Part shown: positions 18,859 to 28,170 of the stretch, piece by piece
How the letters are laid out: each line of letters begins with the position of its first letter
How positions within the stretch are numbered: the stretch's first letter is position 1
Assembly (NCBI GenBank): GCA_030252795.1
Contig: CP127080.1
Span: forward strand, 2,683,501-2,747,500
Reading direction: 5' to 3'
Origin: Porticoccaceae bacterium LTM1
Lineage (GTDB): Bacteria; Pseudomonadota; Gammaproteobacteria; Pseudomonadales; Porticoccaceae
DNA: 64,000 bases
Notes under the pieces: generated by a model
Databases searched by the model: none
Told to the model about the DNA's origin: nothing
Seen by the model: only the letters and a program-made list of their open reading frames with translations
Position numbers and translations under genes: made by a program

Positions 18859-19446
18859 TTAATCGAACAAGTGACCAAGCTTGCCCGCTTTTGTTTCCAG
18901 GTACTTCTGGTTGTGTGGATTGCGACCGGTTTGAAGAGGAACCCGTTCCACCACCTCAACTCCGTGAGCGGCAATGGCTTTCACCTTGCGCGGGTTGTTG
19001 GTCATCAACTTAACCTTCTGGATATGCAGATGTTCTAACATTGGCTTGCAAATCGAGTAATTACGCATATCTGCGCCAAAGCCCAGCTTTTCATTGGCCT
19101 CAACGGTGTCATGGCCTTCGTCCTGCAAGTGATAAGCCTTGATCTTGTTCAGCAGGCCAATGCCCCGACCTTCCTGACGCAAGTAAAGAATCACTCCACG
19201 GCCCTCTTCCGCGATCCGCTGCATTGCAGTCTGCAATTGCGAACCGCAATCACAGCGCTGGGAAAACAGGGCATCCCCGGTGAGACACTCAGAATGCACT
19301 CGCATCAAAACCGGTTCATCACCGGATAAATCCCCCATCGTAAGGGCGATGTGTTCCTTGTTGTTTTCACGATCATCAAACCCGTGAATGGTAAACACAC
19401 CATAAGGGGTTGGCAGTTGGGAAGATTCCACAAATCTGAGGGTCAC
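18859..19446 (-). CDS. ribA: GTP cyclohydrolase II
   Basis: First committed step of riboflavin synthesis, opening GTP to diamino-ribosylamino-pyrimidinone phosphate. The 195-residue enzyme has the zinc cysteines in [19 protein letters not shown], the catalytic region [16 protein letters not shown] and the [11 protein letters not shown] stretch. This intact enzyme complements the degenerate GCHII domain in the ribBA gene 3 kb upstream. About 200 bases without a gene separate it from pgpA; I see no clear element there. Confidence 0.96.
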   Translation of the reverse strand: MTLRFVESSQLPTPYGVFTIHGFDDRENNKEHIALTMGDLSGDEPVLMRVHSECLTGDALFSQRCDCGSQLQTAMQRIAEEGRGVILYLRQEGRGIGLLNKIKAYHLQDEGHDTVEANEKLGFGADMRNYSICKPMLEHLHIQKVKLMTNNPRKVKAIAAHGVEVVERVPLQTGRNPHNQKYLETKAGKLGHLFD

Positions 19447-19645
19447 GGGTTACTCCGGGATCTGTTCATTCAGGCATTGCACTCTTTATTCATGCATTGC
19501 CAAGGGCGCGCCTATTGTAGCGGCGAACCGCGTTGAGTAAAGGTTTTAGTATTTGGTGGAAAGCACCAAAACATCACGCTCTTGCTCCATTTCCAGCAGC
19601 TTTAGGAAACTGTTGCCCCTGGAGGGTGAACACTGTTACGAGTCA

Positions 19646-20146
19646 TTATCCGGTAAATTGATACACAGAAAACAGTATAAGCCAGCTGTAAACACCGGCG
19701 AGCAGATCATCAACCATTATGCCAACACCACCGGACACCCGCTTGTCACACCAGCCTATCGGCCAGGGTTTGGCGATATCAAAAATACGAAAAAGCACGA
19801 AACCTGCGGCGATCCACGGCCAAGTTGCTGGAATTGCTGTCATTGTGAGCCAAAAACCAACATATTCATCCCAAACAATTCCGGGGTGGTCATGCACCCC
19901 CAAATCCTTGGCGGCCTTACCGCACAGGTAGCATCCCAACAGTGCTGTCACCAGAATCATTGACAGGTAAATTGGCAAGGGCAGATGCGCCATAGGCAGG
20001 TATAACAGCACTGCCATCACTGTACCAACTGTACCGGGCGCTTTGGGCGAAAGACCGGAGCCAAACCCGAAGGCCAACAGATGAACAGGGTTCTTTAGCA
20101 GGCTCAAAAAGCCGGGTGTTGGTATTTTAGAAGTGGCTGTATCCAT
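19646..20146 (-). CDS. pgpA: Phosphatidylglycerophosphatase A
   Basis: Inner-membrane phosphatase that makes phosphatidylglycerol from its phosphate. The 166-residue protein has the FGSGLSPKAPGTVGT motif, the acidic DEYVGFWLTM stretch and membrane helices with FRIFDIAKPWPIGW, all typical of PgpA. Its ATG at 20146 overlaps the 3' end of thiL by 20 bases, indicating translational coupling. Confidence 0.95.
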   Translation of the reverse strand: MDTATSKIPTPGFLSLLKNPVHLLAFGFGSGLSPKAPGTVGTVMAVLLYLPMAHLPLPIYLSMILVTALLGCYLCGKAAKDLGVHDHPGIVWDEYVGFWLTMTAIPATWPWIAAGFVLFRIFDIAKPWPIGWCDKRVSGGVGIMVDDLLAGVYSWLILFSVYQFTG

Positions 20147-21089
20147 TAGAGTGAGTACTCACTTTCTTGTTATGACTGTCCAGGCAATACACGCCATTGC
20201 CTTCGATAATTCGACCTATCCGGTGAACAGGTGTATCTGTATCTTTGGCTATTTGCGCCAACTCCCCAACAGCCGACTCGGGTACGGTGAAACAGAGTTC
20301 ATAATCATCCCCACCACTCAGCACCCATTGTTGCAGTTGTTGGACTGCGATACCGCTGACTGTGCTCAAAAGCGGCAATGCCTCCAGCGAGAGCTCGGCG
20401 CCCACACCGCTGAGCCGACAGATGTGTCCAAGATCCGCCAGCAGGCCGTCGGAAACATCAATGGTTGCACTGGCAAGATTTCGCAATTGTACCCCGAGGG
20501 CCAGTCGCGGCACTGGGCCAACAAAATAGTCGACCAGCTGCTGATACTGCTCGGCAGCAAGCCCTTCCAGCTGCCCAAGTACCGCTGCCAGCCCCGCCGC
20601 CCCCTTACCGGGTTGGCCGCTGACAAAAACCAGGTCACCGACTTGGGCACCGGAACGGGTCAGCGCAGCACCTTTTGGCACCACACCATGGATGGCAATT
20701 GTTACGGTAAGTGGACCGCGGGTGGTATCACCACCAATCAGCGAGCATCGATATTGTCTTGCAGCCTTTGCCAACCCCTCACTGAACCGTTGCAACCAGT
20801 CGGGATTGGATTCAGGCAGGGTTAACGCCAGCGTGAACCAGCGCGGTTCGGCTCCCATCGCCGCAAGATCGCTGAGGTTTGTCAGCAACGTACGTGCGGC
20901 GATATAGCCGGGGTCGAGATCTTCGGGGAAATGTACGCCGCTCACCAGGGTATCGGTGGCGACCACCAGTTGCTGGTCTGCAGGGACATTCACTACAGCG
21001 GCATCATCACCGATTCCCAACACCAGGCCCGGTGACAGCTCCTGAAGATCGGAAAAATAGCTTTTGATCAGGTCAAATTCGCCGATCAT
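20127..21089 (-). CDS. thiL: Thiamine-monophosphate kinase
   Basis: Phosphorylates thiamine monophosphate to the active cofactor thiamine diphosphate. The 320-residue protein shows the ThiL/PurM signatures GIGDDAAVV, LIGGDTTRGPLTV, TIDVSDGLLADL and LSGGDDYELCFTV. It lies between nusB and pgpA, the common gammaproteobacterial order, 41 bases after nusB. Confidence 0.96.
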   Translation of the reverse strand: MIGEFDLIKSYFSDLQELSPGLVLGIGDDAAVVNVPADQQLVVATDTLVSGVHFPEDLDPGYIAARTLLTNLSDLAAMGAEPRWFTLALTLPESNPDWLQRFSEGLAKAARQYRCSLIGGDTTRGPLTVTIAIHGVVPKGAALTRSGAQVGDLVFVSGQPGKGAAGLAAVLGQLEGLAAEQYQQLVDYFVGPVPRLALGVQLRNLASATIDVSDGLLADLGHICRLSGVGAELSLEALPLLSTVSGIAVQQLQQWVLSGGDDYELCFTVPESAVGELAQIAKDTDTPVHRIGRIIEGNGVYCLDSHNKKVSTHSNGYSHF

Positions 21090-21130
21090 GATTACCCCTG
21101 CTTCAACTACCTACCAAGCGGCCTGCAGTC

Positions 21131-21568
21131 TCAATTGCGAGCAGCTTTGACTTCAATGGCACGCTTGTCGGCGGCCACTTTGTCCATTACGCCGTTTATG
21201 TATTTGTAGGAGTCGGTCGCACCAAACTTCTTAGCCAGAGAAACCGCTTCATTGATTACTACTTTATACGGAACATCAAGACGGAACAGCATCTCGTAGC
21301 AGCCCACTTCCAGCACAGCGCGAGCAATTGGGTCGAGGCCGTCCAACTCACGATCCAAATATGGTTTATAGGCGGATTCTATCTCGCCAATACGCTTGGG
21401 AACACCGTGAAAAATTTCCTGGAAAAAGTCTACGTCGACTTTTGACATATCGTTATCAGTACGAAATTCCGCATCGATATCCACCAGGGCATTACCGCTC
21501 ATACGCCATTGGTAGAGGGCCTGCACCAGCAGATGACGGGCTTTTTTACGTTCGGATGGTTTGCTCAC
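21131..21568 (-). CDS. nusB: Transcription antitermination factor NusB
   Basis: A 145-residue helical protein that joins NusE on boxA RNA in rRNA antitermination. ARHLLVQALYQWRMSG at the N terminus and DVPYKVVINEAVSLAKKFG near the C terminus are diagnostic. The start is a GTG at 21568 with GAAGAGAG upstream. A short repeat copy separates it from ribH. Confidence 0.96.
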   Translation of the reverse strand: MSKPSERKKARHLLVQALYQWRMSGNALVDIDAEFRTDNDMSKVDVDFFQEIFHGVPKRIGEIESAYKPYLDRELDGLDPIARAVLEVGCYEMLFRLDVPYKVVINEAVSLAKKFGATDSYKYINGVMDKVAADKRAIEVKAARN

Positions 21569-21587
21569 AATTTTCTCTCTTCAGTGT

Positions 21588-21614
21588 GTCACCCTGAGCG
21601 CAGCAAAGGATGAC
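21588..21614. repeat. Collapsed GTCATCCTGAGC-family repeat
   Basis: GTCACCCTGAGCGCAGCAAAGGATGAC is a 27-base shortened relative of the inverted repeats that flank paaD. It lies in the nusB-ribH gap just upstream of the nusB ribosome site. Confidence 0.75.
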
Positions 21615-21623
21615 AATAATCAA

Positions 21624-22094
21624 TTAAAGGGTGCGAAACAGCGACAGCATTTCCAATGCAGTCAACGCGGCTTCTTCGCCTTTGTTCTCTTCATTGTCAG
21701 CAGAACGCGCCTGGGCCTGAGCCAGATCATCGGTAGTCAGCAGACCAAAAGCGACTACCTTGTTCTCTTTCAGGGCCACTTCACCCAGACCGCGAGTGGT
21801 TTCGCTGCACACGTAGTCGAAGTGCGGGGTGTCTCCACGAATCACACAGCCCAGTGACAGCACCGCATCGAAACGACCGGTTTGCAATACACGCTGGGTA
21901 GCCAACGGAAGCTCAAAGGCACCGGGGACACGGAACAGTTCCAGGTTGTGCTCGTCAAAACCGTGACGAGCCAGTGCACGCTTGGCACCGTTCAGCAAAC
22001 CCTCTGTGATTTCGCCATTCCAGCGTGCAACCACTACAGCGATTCGCGCTTCACCAAATTCAAAACTGCCTTCGTCGGGACGGTATTCACTCAT
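21624..22094 (-). CDS. ribH: 6,7-dimethyl-8-ribityllumazine synthase
   Basis: Penultimate riboflavin enzyme (also called ribE in Escherichia coli); it forms icosahedral shells. The 156-residue product has IAVVVARWNGEITEGLLNGA, RVPGAFELPLATQ, LSLGCVIRGDTPHFDYV and VAFGLLTTDD. The ATG at 22094 has AGGAAC upstream; the frame is open to 22121, where it reaches the repeat at 22117. Confidence 0.96.
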   Translation of the reverse strand: MSEYRPDEGSFEFGEARIAVVVARWNGEITEGLLNGAKRALARHGFDEHNLELFRVPGAFELPLATQRVLQTGRFDAVLSLGCVIRGDTPHFDYVCSETTRGLGEVALKENKVVAFGLLTTDDLAQAQARSADNEENKGEEAALTALEMLSLFRTL

Positions 22095-22116
22095 TGTTTT
22101 GTTCCTGCTGTTTATT

Positions 22117-22190
22117 GTCATTCCCGCGAAGGCGGGAATCCATCTCAGGGATTCACATTAACCCTGGATTTCCGCCTGCGCGGAAATGAC
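22117..22190. repeat. Inverted repeat between ribBA and ribH
   Basis: Arms 22117-22142 and 22165-22190 (26 bases, three mismatches) start GTCATTCCCGCGAAGGCGGG. Full-length member of the family also seen at 1-59 and 11826-11889. In mRNA it would form a strong hairpin between the ribBA stop and the ribH start. Confidence 0.88.
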
Positions 22191-22201
22191 AGTGCCTGGC
22201 A

Positions 22202-23314
22202 CTATTCACAATCAATCATTTCGACCACTTCCAAGTCAAACCCTGAAAGGCCGGTAAATTTAAATGGCGCACTGAGCAAGCGCATTTTGGTCACTCCCAA
22301 CTCACGCAATATTTGCGAGCCTGTACCTACCTGCTGATACACCATTGGAGCTTTGGAGGACTTGGGCGGCGCTTCTTCAAACAGGTGCTCCAGCTGCTGC
22401 TCGACATCTTCCGCATCTTCTTCATGGCAGAGTAACACCACTACTCCGCGACCTTCCTCAGCAACTTTCTGCATAGCCTTCGGAAAGTTCCAGCTGGCGT
22501 GCTTGCCACCCGGGTAGTGCAGGGTAAATACATCGCGCAGCATACTGCCTACATGAACACGCACCAGCGGCGCTTCGTCACCACTGATATCTCCTTTCAC
22601 AAAAGCGAAGTGCTTTTCACTGCGCGCCACATCCATAAAGGAGTGCAACTCAAATTCGCCGTAGTCGGTATCGACTTTACGAGTGGCGATGCACTCAACC
22701 GTTTTTTCAGTAGCGATGCGGTAGTGAATCAGGTCGGCAATGGTGCCGATTTTCAGACTGTGTTTTTTGGCAAACTTTTCCAGATCCGGACGGCGTGCCA
22801 TGGTGCCGTCTTCATTCATGATCTCGACAATTACCGCTGCCGACTCATATCCTGCAAGGCGCGCCAAGTCACAACTGGCTTCGGTATGACCAGCTCTGCT
22901 CAATACACCACCAGGCTGGGCCATGATCGGGAATATATGGCCGGGCTGAACAATATCCGAAGGCTTGGCGTTGGGAGCCACCGCCGCCTGAATAGTGCGG
23001 GCGCGATCGGCAGCAGAGATGCCGGTTGTAACACCTTCGGCTGCTTCGATAGACATGGTGAAGTTAGTGCCAAACTGGGCACCACTCACCCCCACCATCA
23101 ACGGAAGGTTGAGCTGTTGGCAGCGCTCTCGGCTCATCGGCATACAGATCAGGCCGCGGCCTTCAGCAGCCATAAAGTTGATATCGTCCGGACGCACCTG
23201 CGAAGCAGCCATCACCAGATCGCCTTCGTTTTCGCGATCCTCGTCGTCCATCAGAATAACCATCTTGCCCTGGCGAATATCTTCGATCAGTTCTTCGGTT
23301 GTATTCAGTAGCAT
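22202..23314 (-). CDS. ribBA: 3,4-dihydroxy-2-butanone 4-phosphate synthase with degenerate GTP cyclohydrolase II domain
   Basis: A 370-residue two-domain protein. The N-terminal half (1-200) is DHBP synthase, making the four-carbon unit for lumazine: LMDDEDRENEGDLV, ISAADRARTI, GHIFPI and GVLSRAGHTEASCDLARLAG are intact. The C-terminal half is related to GTP cyclohydrolase II, but the zinc cysteine region reads VHVGSMLRDVFTLHYPGG in place of the usual cysteine motif, so this domain should be inactive. That fits the separate intact ribA at 18859. The ATG at 23314 has AAAGGCAG upstream. Confidence 0.94.
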   Translation of the reverse strand: MLLNTTEELIEDIRQGKMVILMDDEDRENEGDLVMAASQVRPDDINFMAAEGRGLICMPMSRERCQQLNLPLMVGVSGAQFGTNFTMSIEAAEGVTTGISAADRARTIQAAVAPNAKPSDIVQPGHIFPIMAQPGGVLSRAGHTEASCDLARLAGYESAAVIVEIMNEDGTMARRPDLEKFAKKHSLKIGTIADLIHYRIATEKTVECIATRKVDTDYGEFELHSFMDVARSEKHFAFVKGDISGDEAPLVRVHVGSMLRDVFTLHYPGGKHASWNFPKAMQKVAEEGRGVVVLLCHEEDAEDVEQQLEHLFEEAPPKSSKAPMVYQQVGTGSQILRELGVTKMRLLSAPFKFTGLSGFDLEVVEMIDCE

Positions 23315-23406
23315 TGTCTTCTGCCTTTAAAGCTTGGTGTTTGCTCTTAACCTTTTATATCGCCATCTTCTTGAAAGTAGCGATCACAGTCTGGTGCGCT
23401 GGGCAC

Positions 23407-24021
23407 TTAATTAGTTTGCTCTGCAGCCTTATCGCCCAGCAACAGTCGCTCCAGATAGCGGGCGATCAGGTCCACTTCCAGATTTACTTTGCTGCCTGGC
23501 TGGTATGTGCCCATCACAGTTTTTCCCAGTGTATGCGGCACGATGTTCAGCTCAAAATCGCAGCCACTTACCTTGTTCACCGTAAGGCTGGTGCCATCCA
23601 CGGTGATAGACCCCTTGTGAGCGATGTACTTGGCAAACTCTGCCGGTGCACGCAGCACAAAGCGCTCGGAACGCGCATCAGGGTGTCGGCTGATGACTTC
23701 GCCAATACCATCGACATGACCGCTGACCATATGGCCACCCAAACGGGTTTGCGGGGTGAGTGCCTTTTCCAGGTTTACCGGAGTGCCTTCCTGCCAGTCA
23801 CCCACAGTTGTAAGGCTCAGGGTTTCCACTGACACATCGGCTACATAGCCATCGCCCGGCAATTCAATAACCGTCAGGCAGACACCGTTGGTGGCGATGC
23901 TGTCCCCCAGGGAGACATCCGCCAAATCCAGGTCGTTGGTTTTAACCCGCAGACGCACGTCGCCGCCGCGTTTTTCGACGGTAGTGATCTCACCAACTGC
24001 TTCGATAATTCCGGTAAACAT
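23407..24021 (-). CDS. ribC: Riboflavin synthase alpha chain
   Basis: Dismutates two lumazines to riboflavin (ribC in Escherichia coli, ribE in many annotations). The 204-residue protein has the duplicated lumazine-binding fold: MFTGIIEAVGEI and ATNGVCLTV in the first half, GGHMVSGHVDGIGEV and ITVDGTSLTVNKV in the second. The ATG at 24021 has CCAGGAA upstream; the longer frame to 24060 would be encoded by a short repeat. Confidence 0.95.
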   Translation of the reverse strand: MFTGIIEAVGEITTVEKRGGDVRLRVKTNDLDLADVSLGDSIATNGVCLTVIELPGDGYVADVSVETLSLTTVGDWQEGTPVNLEKALTPQTRLGGHMVSGHVDGIGEVISRHPDARSERFVLRAPAEFAKYIAHKGSITVDGTSLTVNKVSGCDFELNIVPHTLGKTVMGTYQPGSKVNLEVDLIARYLERLLLGDKAAEQTN

Positions 24022-24032
24022 ATTATTTCCTG

Positions 24033-24062
24033 GTCGCACGTCTGACGTCGGACGTCGCACGC
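24033..24062. repeat. Short GACGTC-rich repeat upstream of ribC
   Basis: A 30-base stretch containing GTCTGACGTCGGACGTCGCA, built from overlapping ACGTC units and partly self-complementary. It ends 12 bases before the ribC start and translates to RRPTSDVR in a false extension. Confidence 0.55.
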
Positions 24063-24081
24063 TTAAAACATTTCACCCAAA

Positions 24082-24166
24082 GTCATAGCGAGGAGTAAAG
24101 CAACGCGACAAACCAGTGACTAATTTCATTAAAGACACTGGTTTGCTTCGCTTCGCTCGCAATGAC
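24082..24166. repeat. Inverted repeat (GTCATTGCGAGC family) between ribD and ribC
   Basis: Arms beginning GTCATAGCGAGGAGTAAAGC and ending GCTTCGCTCGCAATGAC enclose the complementary inner blocks AAACCAGTG and CACTGGTTT around a central spacer. Related pieces lie at 61214-61251 and 47467-47533. Confidence 0.8.
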
Positions 24167-24175
24167 GAGACGTAA

Positions 24176-25273
24176 TTACTTTTGCGGAACCGCGGTGATG
24201 CGTAAATCATCACCCACAGTTCGAATATCCATAATCTTTAACCGCCGCTGCTCGGCCATCGTGTTAAACGGCAAAGTCAGTAGCGGTCTGGCTGCACTGC
24301 CGAGTAAAGTCGGCGCCATATAAATGACCAGCTGATCCACCAGGCCAGCTTCAACAAAAGCACCAGCCAACTCGGCTCCGGCCTCGATCAACACTTCATT
24401 ACACTGGCGTTCCGCCAAGTGCGTTAACAGTTTGAGTAAATCGACCTGGCCTTTTTCCCCGGGCAATTGGATGGTATCCACACCGGCAACATCCACGCCC
24501 GCCGTCACCAGCAACAACTCGCCGGGCTGATTGCGAATTTTCGCGCCTTCAGGCAGCTGGCCGCGACTATCCACCACTACTTTTAGTGGCTGCCGCAAGG
24601 TCGAAATACCATTGCGATCTGCCGCCAATTCATGACTGCGAACTGTCATGGCCGGATCATCGCTCAGTACAGTACCGATACCGGTAACAATTGCACAACT
24701 GCCCGCTCGCAGGCGTTGGACGTCCTTTCGCGCCTCTGCACCAGTAATCCACTGGCTCTCACCGCTGGCCATTGCTGTTCGGCCATCGAGGCTCATCGCC
24801 AACTTCACGGTTACCCTTGGCAACCTGCTTCTCATGCGCTTGCAAAAGCCGGGGTTGAGCAGCTCGGCCTCGGACTCCAACAGCGGACCTTCAACCTCAA
24901 TACCAGCATCACGCAGCCGCTTCAGGCCGCGACCGGAGACCTTTGGATTAGGGTCGGCCATGCCGTAAATCACCTTGCCAACTTGCGCAGACACCAAGGC
25001 TTCTGCACAAGGACCGGTCAACCCGTGATGGCTACAGGGCTCCAGGGTCACATATACAGTGGCACCCTTGACATCATTGCCCTTGCTCGCGGCATCCGCC
25101 AGCGCATTTACTTCGGCGTGACCTTTACCAGCCCACTGGTGCCAGCCTTCGCCGAGAATTTTTCCATTCCTCTCAATCACACAACCCACTCTCGGATTGG
25201 GCGATGTGGTGTAATGACCGCGGCGCGCCAACTCAAGCGCACGGGACATTATTGTGCGTTGTTCAGCCAGCAT
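24176..25273 (-). CDS. ribD: Bifunctional riboflavin deaminase/reductase RibD
   Basis: Deaminates and then reduces the pyrimidine intermediate of riboflavin synthesis. The N-terminal deaminase domain carries the zinc motifs GHAEVNAL and [14 protein letters not shown]; the C-terminal reductase domain has [18 protein letters not shown] and [15 protein letters not shown]. The start is uncertain: I prefer the ATG at 25273 (365 residues, overlapping the nrdR end by 11 bases), which gives the usual length; ATGs at 25291 and 25249 are alternatives. Confidence 0.93.
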   Translation of the reverse strand: MLAEQRTIMSRALELARRGHYTTSPNPRVGCVIERNGKILGEGWHQWAGKGHAEVNALADAASKGNDVKGATVYVTLEPCSHHGLTGPCAEALVSAQVGKVIYGMADPNPKVSGRGLKRLRDAGIEVEGPLLESEAELLNPGFCKRMRSRLPRVTVKLAMSLDGRTAMASGESQWITGAEARKDVQRLRAGSCAIVTGIGTVLSDDPAMTVRSHELAADRNGISTLRQPLKVVVDSRGQLPEGAKIRNQPGELLLVTAGVDVAGVDTIQLPGEKGQVDLLKLLTHLAERQCNEVLIEAGAELAGAFVEAGLVDQLVIYMAPTLLGSAARPLLTLPFNTMAEQRRLKIMDIRTVGDDLRITAVPQK

Positions 25274-25739
25274 CGTTCTTGGCTGTTCCATTGTTTTCGA
25301 GCTTGTCGAGCTCTGCACGGAATTCATTCAGGTCCTGGAAGCTGCGATACACCGAGGCAAACCGCACATAGGCAACCTGATCGAGCTGACGCAACTGGTC
25401 CATCACCTTTTCACCCACTACTCGGCTGGGCACTTCTCGTTCGCCCGCTGCTTGCAGGGCAAATTTGATATTGGAGATCGCGGTCTCGATCTGCTCCATA
25501 CTGACCGGGCGCTTTTCCAGTGCTCTCAACAAGCCGGCGCGCAACTTTGCCTCATCAAAAGGTTCGCGGGTTTCGTCGCGCTTGATAAGGCGTGGCATTA
25601 ACAGCTCTGCCACTTCATAGGTGGTAAAGCGTTCCTTACAGGACAGGCATTCACGTCTGCGTCTAACCTGGCCGCCTTCAGCCACCAGTCGCGAGTCGAT
25701 TACCTTGGTATCGTCGGCACCGCAGAAAGGGCAATGCAT
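25263..25739 (-). CDS. nrdR: Transcriptional repressor NrdR
   Basis: ATP/dATP-sensing repressor of ribonucleotide reductase genes. The 158-residue protein has an N-terminal zinc ribbon (MHCPFC and CLSC, residues 1-34) that binds NrdR boxes, then an ATP cone with [20 protein letters not shown]. It is first in the rib chain, as in many gammaproteobacteria. Confidence 0.97.
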   Translation of the reverse strand: MHCPFCGADDTKVIDSRLVAEGGQVRRRRECLSCKERFTTYEVAELLMPRLIKRDETREPFDEAKLRAGLLRALEKRPVSMEQIETAISNIKFALQAAGEREVPSRVVGEKVMDQLRQLDQVAYVRFASVYRSFQDLNEFRAELDKLENNGTAKNDAG

Positions 25740-25847
25740 GAGAGTTCCTTGAAAGAGTTCCTTGAAATGGAGATGCCTTACAAATCAGCAGGTTGGCAAT
25801 TTTAGCACATCCACTGCCAATGCTAACCCTCAGCAACCAGATACAAC

Positions 25848-25888
25848 TCGGGCTTCTTAGGCAATAAACAATCACCCAAGAAGCCCGA
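25848..25888 (-). terminator. Inverted repeat between glyA and nrdR
   Basis: TCGGGCTTCTT (25848-25858) and AAGAAGCCCGA (25878-25888) are perfectly complementary with a 19-base loop. It follows glyA on the minus strand; the T tract is weak, so it may be a processing hairpin or a partial terminator. Confidence 0.6.
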
Positions 25889-25907
25889 TGAACAGCGTTA
25901 ACAACCG

Positions 25908-25959
25908 AGCGTTACTTACCGCTCTTATTTGCCGCTCTTACTTACCGTACTTACTTACC
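25908..25959 (-). repeat. Four tandem 13-base units covering the glyA stop codon
   Basis: Read on the minus strand from 25959, the sequence runs GGTAAGTAAGTAC, GGTAAGTAAGAGC, GGCAAATAAGAGC and a fourth diverged unit beginning GGTAAGTAA. The first unit holds the last two codons and stop of glyA. Because 13 is not a multiple of 3, the TAA of successive units falls in all three frames. Confidence 0.85.
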
Positions 25960-27216
25960 ATACACGGGGAAGTCAGCGCACAGGTTCAGAACCTTGGCTT
26001 TCACTTCCGGAATCACCTGCTCGCTGGTGCCGTTTTCCAGAGACGCCAGAACGTCGCAAATCCAGTTGGTCATCTGCTCGGTTTCAGCTTCTTTAAAGCC
26101 GCGAGTAGTGATGGCAGGAGTACCAACACGCAGGCCACTGGTAATGAACGGCGAACGGGTGTCATTCGGAACAGCGTTCTTGTTCACAGTAATAAAGGCC
26201 GCACCCAGCGCTTCCTCAGCGTCTTTACCGGTGTACTCTTTGCCCAGCAGGCTTACCAGCAACAGGTGGTTGTCGGTACCGCCGGAAACGATGTCGATGC
26301 CGCGCTCCAGGAATACTTTCGCCATTACACGGGCATTGGTAACAACTTGCTGTTGGTATACTTTGAAGTCGTCAGACAGCGCTTCTTTGAAGGCAACGGC
26401 TTTAGCAGCGATCACATGACACAGCGGGCCACCCTGACCGCCCGGGAATACTGCGGAGTTGATCTTCTTGGCCACGTCCTCGTTGTTGGAGAGGATGATA
26501 CCGCCACGCGGGCCGCGCAGTGTTTTGTGGGTAGTAGAAGTTACAACGTCAGCAAACGGCATTGGGTTCGGGTACACACCGGCAGCAATCAAACCGGCTA
26601 CGTGCGCCATATCCACCATCAGGTAAGCACCAACTTTGTCGGCGATCTCACGGAAACGAGCCCAATCCACTACGCGTGAGTAGGCAGAGAAGCCGGCAAC
26701 AATCATCTTCGGCTTGTGTTCCAGTGCCAGCGCTTCTACCTGATCGTAATCCAGCTCACCACTGCCGTCGGCTTTCAGGCCGTACTGAATGGCGTTGTAC
26801 ATTTTGCCGGAGAAGTTCGGCTTGGCACCGTGAGTCAGGTGACCACCTTCCGCAAGGCTCATACCCAGAACGGTATCACCCGGAACACACAGGGCCTGGT
26901 AAACCGCGGAGTTAGCCTGGGAACCAGAGTGCGGCTGCACGTTGGCGAACTCAGCGCCGTACAGCTGCTTAACGCGCTCAATGGCCAGATCTTCGGTGAT
27001 GTCCACATACTCACAACCGCCGTAGTAACGCTTGTGCGGGTAACCTTCGGCGTACTTGTTGGTGAGTTTGGTACCCTGCGCTTCCATCACCGCCGGGCTG
27101 GTGTAGTTTTCGGAAGCAATCAGCTCGATGTGCTCTTCCTGACGCACTTCTTCTTTCTGAATAGCAGCGAACAGCTCTGGGTCATACTTGGCAAGGGAAA
27201 GGTCTTTGTCGAACAT
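25951..27216 (-). CDS. glyA: Serine hydroxymethyltransferase
   Basis: Pyridoxal phosphate enzyme interconverting serine and glycine while charging tetrahydrofolate with a one-carbon unit. The 421-residue protein has [26 protein letters not shown], the PLP lysine in [25 protein letters not shown] and [15 protein letters not shown]. It ends GK just within a tandem repeat array. It is upstream of nrdR on the same strand but about 210 bases away. Confidence 0.97.
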   Translation of the reverse strand: MFDKDLSLAKYDPELFAAIQKEEVRQEEHIELIASENYTSPAVMEAQGTKLTNKYAEGYPHKRYYGGCEYVDITEDLAIERVKQLYGAEFANVQPHSGSQANSAVYQALCVPGDTVLGMSLAEGGHLTHGAKPNFSGKMYNAIQYGLKADGSGELDYDQVEALALEHKPKMIVAGFSAYSRVVDWARFREIADKVGAYLMVDMAHVAGLIAAGVYPNPMPFADVVTSTTHKTLRGPRGGIILSNNEDVAKKINSAVFPGGQGGPLCHVIAAKAVAFKEALSDDFKVYQQQVVTNARVMAKVFLERGIDIVSGGTDNHLLLVSLLGKEYTGKDAEEALGAAFITVNKNAVPNDTRSPFITSGLRVGTPAITTRGFKEAETEQMTNWICDVLASLENGTSEQVIPEVKAKVLNLCADFPVYGK

Positions 27217-27573
27217 CTCAGCTCCACAGCGGTTAAGTCAGTAAGGGGTGTAAAAAAGGAGCGCAGATTGTACACGAGATGATCAAGCACGTCTCTCCCA
27301 ATACCGCCTTCAAGGCGGCAATTTCCTTTCAATATCGACGAAGATACGCAATTTCCAGAACTTACACCCAATCAATCCCGGCAACCATGCCACCCAACTG
27401 AGTTTCGCTGTAATTCCAATCAGCATCACCCTCCAGCTAATTTCAACAGCTGCAAGGCCTTTTACGACTTATTCATGCCAGCAACATGAAAAAAATTCAC
27501 CTCCACCGGTAGGGTACCAGCCGTTTTGCGAGTGTAGTCATAAAGGAAACTGAAGAGACCATCGCCTATTCTC
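27217..27573. other. Intergenic region between divergent glyA and the first sigma factor gene
   Basis: 357 bases without a gene. It holds the promoter-like element at 27508-27539 for the sigma gene and must hold the glyA promoter. I looked for a riboswitch-like fold for glyA and saw none; a GCCTTCAAGGC palindrome near 27305 is the only other small dyad. Confidence 0.6.
27508..27539 (+). promoter_or_regulatory. Predicted ECF sigma promoter of module 1 sigma gene
   Basis: GGTAGGGT (27508-27515), a 16-base spacer, then GTGTAGTC (27532-27539), 34 bases before the sigma gene ATG. The same two boxes with the same spacing occur before the module 1 TonB receptor (29430), and the -35 box recurs before both module 2 genes. 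This indicates autoregulation by an ECF sigma factor. Confidence 0.8.
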
Positions 27574-28170
27574 ATGTTGATGGCACGCAAAAAAGACAAT
27601 GTTGTCGATCTGGATCGGCGACGATTGCAGGCAACCGAGCAACTGCTCAAACAATTGTTTGATGAGCATGCGGTGCCATTGCGCTCTTTTTTGGCCGCTC
27701 GCCTGGGTTCAAGAGCTGATCTTGATGATATCGTTCAAGATGTATTCCTGAGGCTGGCCAAAATGAACAACCTGATTGAACGAATGGAAAAAGACCGGGG
27801 AAGCTGCCGGGCTTACCTGTTCACCATTGGCAGCAATCTGGTGATGGATCTTAAACGCAAACATCAAGTCCGCAATGACTATGCGCAGGAAAAATACCAA
27901 CTGGATCAGGAACACTCCGGGGAAGCGTCGCCAGAAACCATACTTGCAGCCCGGCAGGAGCTGGCCATTGTGAAAAAGGCGATTTTTTCCATGCCACCCA
28001 GATGGCAAAAGGTATTTTTGCTCAGCCGAGTGGAGTTGATGAGTTACAAGCAAATCGCAGAAAAACTGGGTGTGTCTGTGAAGCAGATAGAAAAGTACAT
28101 GTCTAAAGCTCTGAGATGCATTCGGGATGCTGTACAGCAGGAAAATCGGCGGGAAGCTGAAAATGACTAA
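27574..28170 (+). CDS. FecI-type ECF RNA polymerase sigma factor (module 1)
   Basis: A 198-residue ECF sigma factor. Region 2 spans about residues 25-90 with DLDDIVQDVFLRLAKM and YLFTIGSNLVMDLKRK; region 4 spans about 130-185 with MPPRWQKVFLLSRVELMSYK and the recognition helix GVSVKQIEKYMSKALRCIRD. The N terminus DNVVDLDRRR recurs in the module 2 sigma (NNVVDLEGRR), showing the two are paralogs. The ATG at 27574 lacks a strong ribosome site; ATG 27580 is an alternative. The stop overlaps the start of the FecR-type gene by 8 bases. Confidence 0.93.
   Translation: MLMARKKDNVVDLDRRRLQATEQLLKQLFDEHAVPLRSFLAARLGSRADLDDIVQDVFLRLAKMNNLIERMEKDRGSCRAYLFTIGSNLVMDLKRKHQVRNDYAQEKYQLDQEHSGEASPETILAARQELAIVKKAIFSMPPRWQKVFLLSRVELMSYKQIAEKLGVSVKQIEKYMSKALRCIRDAVQQENRREAEND

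Noticed and set aside
22499-23311. Plus-strand 270-codon frame opposite ribBA
   Set aside because: Antisense shadow of a conserved gene with a composition typical of reverse-frame translation.
23315-23406. Possible FMN riboswitch before ribBA or ribD
   Set aside because: The conserved core of the RFN element is not present in the gaps I read.
24632-25468. Plus-strand 278-codon frame opposite ribD and nrdR
   Set aside because: Antisense shadow of two certain genes.
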